Virus record (IMG/VR): IMGVR_UViG_3300006030_000120 | Span: 1 to 22,401 of that record | From: a virus | Direction: 5' to 3' (one strand) | DNA: 22,401 bases | Shown here: positions 18,612 to 22,401 of the stretch, one piece after another | How positions within the stretch are numbered: the stretch's first letter is position 1 | Layout: each line of letters starts with the position of its first letter | Translations under genes and position numbers: made by a program | Notes under the pieces: model-generated | What the model was told of the DNA's origin: nothing | Database searches by the model: none | Seen by the model: the letters and a program-made list of their open reading frames with translations, nothing else

Positions 18612-20480
18612 TTAGGCTCCCATTAATAGGAATACGGTTGGTGTTGGGTCTGTAGTTACGGCAGCCCACGAAGCGGTAGTTCCGTTTGTGGTCAAATAGT
18701 ATCCATTGTTTCCAGTCTGAGATGGTAGTCCTGACGGTGCTGCAGCCCACGCAAGTCCTGTTGCTGCTGTTGCAGATACTGTAAGAACATATCCATCAGT
18801 TGATGCTACTGTCAGAATTGCTGGAGTGTCATTAGCGCTAGCCGAAAGTATGTCACCTTTAGCATTGAAGGTAGACTTAGCAACTGCTCCATTAGCCAAG
18901 TCATATGCTGACTTAACTGAGTTAGGTGTAGCAGCCGTTGTGACAGATGTGCTAGCAGTTGAGTCTTCAAGTTGTACTGCACCAGACTGTGTTGTGGTAG
19001 CAGATTGGATAGAGATAGTTACATCCCCACCTGTTCCTCCACCTGTAATCGGGGAAGTAACGTTAACTGCGGTAATGTCGCCAGACTGAGGAGCAATCCA
19101 CTCAAGTCCGCTAGCAGTAGCAGAGTTAACGCTTAAGACATAACCATTGGTAGATGCTGCTGCCAGACGTGATGCTGTGTCTGCTGCAGAGGCTACAATC
19201 AAATCACCCTTAGCATCAAAGATAGTTGCCGATATTGCTCCAGCAAGAACCGCTGCAGCCGATGCTGCGCTGGCTGCTGCTGAAGTTGCTGATGTTGCTG
19301 CACTGGCTGCACTTGTGGCTGCAGCAGTAGCGCTAGCAGCAGCAGAGGTAGCAGATGTAGCAGCAGCACTTGCTGAGTTAGCAGCAGATGTTGCAGAAGC
19401 AGCAGCGCTTGTTGCGCTGGTGGCTGCTGCAGATGCCGATGTAGCAGAAGCAGTAGCACTATTAGAAGCCGATGTAGCCGATGTGGCTGCTGCAGCGGCA
19501 GAGTTAGAAGCCGTAGTTGCACTTGCTGCAGCGCTAGTAGCAGAAGTTGCTGCTGCCGTAGCAGAAGTCGCTGCAGAGGCTGCAGAGGTGGCTGCTGCTG
19601 TGGCTGAGGTAGATGCACTGTTGGCGCTAGTTAGGGCGTTAGAAGCGCTTGTAGCCGCGCTAGAGGCACTTGTAGCGGCAGAGGCAGCACTTGTAGCAGC
19701 CGATGCTGCTGAGGTTGCTGCAGCCGTTGCTGAGCCTAGAATGCTATCTACATAATCTTTAGGGGTAGCAGAGGATGAAATCATACCTGCTGAGGACAGA
19801 CCTGTAATTACTGGCGTACCCGATAATACAGGACTCGTCAAGGTTTTATTTGTCAGAGTCTGTGTTGCATCTACAATGACTACCGTACCTGTTGTGTTAG
19901 GTAGGGTGATTGTGTTGTCCTGTGTTGGGTCAACTACAGTCAGGGTAGTCTCATAGGCATCTGCCGTAGTACCTTCAAATACTAGGACTGCTCCAGCAGA
20001 AGCTGTTCCTGTAATTGTTGGGTCAGAAATTGTTGGTGCTGTAAGAGTCTTATTGGTAAGAGTTTGTGACTTAAGTGTACCAACAACAACACCTTCGCCG
20101 GAGCCAATGCCGTGCATTGTGTGTCCGGTACCTGAGCCATCGTTGTAGTAAGCGTCGGCTTCAGCGTGTAGGTTAGCATCGCGGAAGTCACGGCCGATTG
20201 CCATGTGGCGAACTACTGCACCCGCTGAGTGTTCCTGTGCCGATGAGCCGTCAATGGCACGAGTGATTGTAAAGGTGTTAGTGGCTACCGCCGTGGCATC
20301 TACAATTTCCTCAAGGGCGGTATCAGGGTCGATTACCAATGTGAAGGTACGACCAGAAGGGATTGTCACACCACCTAGTAGAGTAGTTCCTGAAACAACT
20401 GTCATCGAGGTTGCACCCGATGTGATTGTTCCAGTCAGCGTACTCTGCTGGCTACGGGACGAGTATTGGCGTGTTGTCAT
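18612..20480 (-). CDS. Tail fibre protein with long Ala/Ser/Thr repeat
   Basis: The 622-residue protein has an N-terminal strand-rich domain (about 1-100, with VVRHMAIGRDFRDAN), twin modules with QTLTNKTLTAPT and QTLTNKTLTSPV (about 139-240), a low-complexity Ala/Ser/Thr region (250-410) of 7-residue units such as AATSAAS, then paired repeats starting FDAKGDLIVASA and FNAKGDILSASA and ending in a short C-terminus. This is the layout of a trimeric phage tail fibre whose repeat forms a shaft; the distal part would contact the host. AGGAA precedes the ATG. Confidence 0.8.
   Translation of the reverse strand: MTTRQYSSRSQQSTLTGTITSGATSMTVVSGTTLLGGVTIPSGRTFTLVIDPDTALEEIVDATAVATNTFTITRAIDGSSAQEHSAGAVVRHMAIGRDFRDANLHAEADAYYNDGSGTGHTMHGIGSGEGVVVGTLKSQTLTNKTLTAPTISDPTITGTASAGAVLVFEGTTADAYETTLTVVDPTQDNTITLPNTTGTVVIVDATQTLTNKTLTSPVLSGTPVITGLSSAGMISSSATPKDYVDSILGSATAAATSAASAATSAASAATSASSAATSASNALTSANSASTSATAAATSAASAATSATAAATSATSAAASATTASNSAAAAATSATSASNSATASATSASAAATSATSAAASATSAANSASAAATSATSAAASATAAATSAASAATSATSAAASAASAAAVLAGAISATIFDAKGDLIVASAADTASRLAAASTNGYVLSVNSATASGLEWIAPQSGDITAVNVTSPITGGGTGGDVTISIQSATTTQSGAVQLEDSTASTSVTTAATPNSVKSAYDLANGAVAKSTFNAKGDILSASANDTPAILTVASTDGYVLTVSATAATGLAWAAAPSGLPSQTGNNGYYLTTNGTTASWAAVTTDPTPTVFLLMGA
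19251..19733 (-). repeat. Ala/Ser/Thr heptad-type coding repeat within the tail fibre
   Basis: About 160 codons encode only Ala, Ser and Thr with rare Asn or Leu, in degenerate 7-residue units (AATSATS, AAASATS, AASAATS). The DNA is correspondingly rich in imperfect 21-base repeats built from GCW/WGC triplets. The reverse strand shows a long Ala/Val-rich open frame (19147-19755), a by-product of the repeat. Such repeats can change length by recombination. Confidence 0.8.
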
Positions 20481-20488
20481 CTATGTTC

Positions 20489-21415
20489 CTATCGGCTGTA
20501 GTGAACTCGGGTTGGGAATTGACCCTGGAAGGCTGATATTTCTTCTTTGAGTCTCTGTTGATAAAGTGCAAAGATTTGACGAGCAGCGGAGTTGGCAGAG
20601 CCAAAGGAGCGCTTAGCATCAATCTCATCAGCTTGTGGGCTAATCTGGCTAGCACGAGCTGGGTCAAGGTATGTAAGTAGTCGGTAAGCTGCACCAAGGA
20701 CTACAACATCACGAGCAGTCTCGGAGTATCCTGTGGTAGTTGTGAAGTCATCTGATGTGTTAGACATTGCAGATGGTTGCTTCAAGTAGTTTACTTTAAC
20801 AGTGCGACCTGCTGTGATATAGTCACCTATGGTAACTGTCTGGGCATTGTTGCCCCATGTTGCAGATTCTGCCTTTGCGTCCCATGTCCAACGGCGAACC
20901 GGAATCCACTCTTGACTTGGCCCAATATCCTGCCAAGACATACTGAGGATATTTTCAATCAGACTACCGCCCGAGTCTGTTACCTCGTATGTTGTAACCG
21001 ATGGATTAAATGTAAATGTTGTTTGTCCAATCACCATAAGCTGTGTGCCCATAGCACGGACAGTGTCGTTGATAGCACGCTTCACTACATAGCGTGGGAA
21101 GATTGGAGAGATAGTAACCTTAGCATCAACAGCATGGGTAGCAGCAGTTGTGCCTAGATATCCGCGTCCGTATGGCGCGATAGTTGCCGTGTTGCCTACA
21201 CGGTCAAAGGATGTAATCCACATCAATTCCTCGTCAACTTCAATGATACCCTTACCTACTGAGTCAGTTGAGCCAAGGCTCAGAATCGTTGGCGAGGAAC
21301 TAGGAGAAGTTAATGTGGTGACTGCAGCCGTCAGGTATGTGCTTCTGTCCTGCTGGTATGTGTAGCCTGAGAGGTTGATTAAAACCTCATCAATCATTGA
21401 GCCAAGTGTTGTCAC
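20489..21415 (-). CDS. Virion structural protein, possible neck or connector
   Basis: The 308-residue protein has an N-terminal helix (LGSMIDEVLINLSGYTY), a strand-rich region with IIEVDEELMWITSFDR and APYGRGYLGTTAATHA (about 58-93), a central helix RYVVKRAINDTVRAMG and a helical C-terminus (DVVVLGAAYRLLTYLDPARAS ... ALYQQRLKEEISAFQ). The mix suits a head-tail connector or neck protein, but no specific family is certain. GTG start with AAGGAG upstream and GTGA overlap with the previous stop. It lies just before the fibre gene. Confidence 0.55.
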   Translation of the reverse strand: MTTLGSMIDEVLINLSGYTYQQDRSTYLTAAVTTLTSPSSSPTILSLGSTDSVGKGIIEVDEELMWITSFDRVGNTATIAPYGRGYLGTTAATHAVDAKVTISPIFPRYVVKRAINDTVRAMGTQLMVIGQTTFTFNPSVTTYEVTDSGGSLIENILSMSWQDIGPSQEWIPVRRWTWDAKAESATWGNNAQTVTIGDYITAGRTVKVNYLKQPSAMSNTSDDFTTTTGYSETARDVVVLGAAYRLLTYLDPARASQISPQADEIDAKRSFGSANSAARQIFALYQQRLKEEISAFQGQFPTRVHYSR

Positions 21416-21687
21416 AGGTTAATGCTCCTTAAAGCGTCAGTCGGGGATAAGTCTGTTGTTCCTGCAAGTTCATTGCAGATACCGCCAAGAGCTTTGTAGT
21501 TATTAGGTTGACGGTTAGCATCGGCTTTCTTATTGAGGGCAGCAATTAAGGCCAGTCCAGTAGTTCCTGCGTATACATTAGCAGCCTGAGTAGGTGCTAC
21601 ATAATTGAGTAGCGATGGGTATGTGCCACCATTAGCTAAGCGATTAAGCTCGCTAGTAAATGAACTACCTGCTGTACCTGTTGCCAT
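21412..21687 (-). CDS. Small hypothetical virion-operon protein
   Basis: The 91-residue protein is Ala/Asn/Thr-rich with helical stretches (SFTSELNRLANG, GLALIAALNKKAD, NYKALGGICNELAG) and ends RSINL. It is coupled at both ends: TAATG with the basic protein upstream and GTGA with the structural gene downstream. Location within the structural genes suggests a minor virion or assembly role. No family recognised. Confidence 0.6.
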   Translation of the reverse strand: MATGTAGSSFTSELNRLANGGTYPSLLNYVAPTQAANVYAGTTGLALIAALNKKADANRQPNNYKALGGICNELAGTTDLSPTDALRSINL

Positions 21688-22082
21688 TATCTATACCTCG
21701 AAGTTTTCTTTGCTATTGATTTAGGTTGCTTAGAGAACTGCTTGCCCTTGCTCAAGTCTTCACGCTTCTTAGCTGATGTCTTAGCGTATTCAGCAGCAGA
21801 GAGTTTCTCTCTTGCTTTCTTTGGCAGATATCTTTCACCTGTAGCTTTAGAACCTTGAGTGCTTGGCTTACCAGACTTGGTTCCCCACTCTTCTTTAGTC
21901 CACTTGGACAAAGACTTTTGCTTGCTAGTCTTGGCACCGGTGTAACCACCGCCAGCCTTCTTATATTCTTGTGCTACAATCTGAGCCTTACGAGCAGACC
22001 ATTGCCCCGCTTTGCCACCTTTTGTGCCAGCAAGTACGCGGTTCTTGATACGCTCTCTGAGTTCAGGTTTGGTGTATGACAT
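21687..22082 (-). CDS. Conserved basic protein, DUF5872-like
   Basis: The 131-residue protein starts MSYTKPELRERIKNRVLAGT and is strongly basic throughout (KQKSLSKWTKEEWGTKSGKP, AREKLSAAEYAKTSAKKRED, ending KTSRYR). The wording matches, from memory, a small conserved family (DUF5872) found in phages and other viruses; its function is unknown and a DNA-associated role is a guess from charge. I use ATG 22082, which overlaps the upstream stop as TAATG, instead of GTG 22088. Confidence 0.65.
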   Translation of the reverse strand: MSYTKPELRERIKNRVLAGTKGGKAGQWSARKAQIVAQEYKKAGGGYTGAKTSKQKSLSKWTKEEWGTKSGKPSTQGSKATGERYLPKKAREKLSAAEYAKTSAKKREDLSKGKQFSKQPKSIAKKTSRYR

Positions 22083-22401
22083 TACCACTTCACCTTGTCA
22101 GCCCAATAAGCCGCCGACATCTTACCCTTCGCGATATTGCTCGCATGCCGCGCCTTGAACGACTCGCGCCTGGCCTTCGCCGCTTTGCTCTCGCCTTCTT
22201 TCTTGGGAGAGCCTGAGACGCCCTGCTGGCCGAAGCGAATAGTCTTCACCTCGTCGCCGACCTTGGCCACGACCACATGGCTCTTTGTCGGGTGGGATGG
22301 TGTCTTTTTCGGCTTGTTGTAGCCAGCGACACCAGCCCGCTCGAGGCGCGGGTCTTTCTTCACAGCCCGCCTTCGCCGGTCGCTACGTGCAGCGTCGTGC
22401 C
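22082..22401 (-). CDS. Conserved basic protein, DUF6321-like, cut by the window edge
   Basis: The visible sequence includes LERAGVAGYNKPKKTPSHPT, KSHVVVAKVGDEVKTIRFGQ, SKAAKARRESFKARHASNI and the end KGKMSAAYWADKVKW, matching from memory a conserved viral family (DUF6321) of unknown role. A GTG at 22363 could start it, but the frame stays open to the edge and encodes more basic residues (DRRRRAVKKD), so the gene probably continues beyond. Its DNA is clearly more GC-rich than its neighbours (76 of 120 bases in 22141-22260), hinting at recent acquisition. Confidence 0.65.
   Translation of the reverse strand, partial: HDAARSDRRRRAVKKDPRLERAGVAGYNKPKKTPSHPTKSHVVVAKVGDEVKTIRFGQQGVSGSPKKEGESKAAKARRESFKARHASNIAKGKMSAAYWADKVKW

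Noticed and set aside
19251-19733. Possible CRISPR array or DNA iterons
   Set aside because: The repeats are degenerate 21-base coding units in frame with the fibre gene, without uniform repeats or spacers.
19147-19755. 202-residue Ala/Val-rich ORF on the plus strand
   Set aside because: It is the mirror of the fibre's Ala/Ser/Thr repeat; its composition follows directly from the repeat and it has no start signal.

Overview
The window looks like part of the genome of a tailed double-stranded DNA phage infecting an actinobacterium. The main host clue is a WhiB-family iron-sulfur regulator (3690-4010), a family essentially confined to Actinobacteria and their phages. A virion module, a lysis cassette and a replication module show that this is a phage. 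Base composition is moderate (roughly 40-50 % GC by eye), lower than in phages of high-GC hosts, so a low-GC freshwater-type actinobacterial host is possible; that is an inference. I saw no integrase, tRNA gene, CRISPR array or insertion sequence.

Layout. (1) 1-5583, plus strand: an accessory/early arm of small genes around a large pair, a zinc-ribbon amidoligase (963-2174) and a class II glutamine amidotransferase (2190-3080). It then carries WhiB, a membrane-anchored lytic-transglycosylase-like protein and several tiny zinc-binding proteins, including an FmdB-like 57-residue protein. (2) 5521-10758, minus strand: replication, recombination and regulation. In transcription order: a RecB/Cas4-type exonuclease split over two ORFs, a zinc-ribbon protein, a DnaB/RecA-like ATPase, a small protein, a Holliday-junction-resolvase-like nuclease, a primase split into zinc-finger and Toprim ORFs, a zinc-finger protein, a DUF1599-like protein, a second nuclease-like protein and a sigma-like factor. 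(3) 10759-11024: a very AT-rich control region with facing near-consensus promoters, a perfect 12-bp hairpin and a terminator. (4) 11025-22401, minus strand: the late operon. In transcription order: two small conserved basic proteins, two virion proteins, a tail fibre with a long Ala/Ser/Thr repeat, a small virion protein, six tail-type paralogues arranged as two copies of a C-B-A triplet, two small proteins, a glycosyltransferase, a large probable tail protein, a membrane/coiled-coil protein, an M15 peptidase endolysin and a holin-like protein.

Genes within each arm are tightly coupled, many by TAATG, ATGA or GTGA overlaps, so each arm probably forms long operons. The two arms converge near 5520. 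The replication operon appears to start from a promoter at 10877-10906, and the late operon to end at the hairpins around 10936-11008. The late promoter and the head, terminase and portal genes lie outside the window.

Most notable: the amidoligase-amidotransferase pair, in which both proteins carry extra cysteine clusters; the duplicated C-B-A triplet of tail paralogues; the facing promoters and hairpin at 10778-10906; and two interrupted replication genes, one of which divides the four cysteines of a predicted iron-sulfur cluster between two ORFs. Function calls rest on motif reading without database searches.
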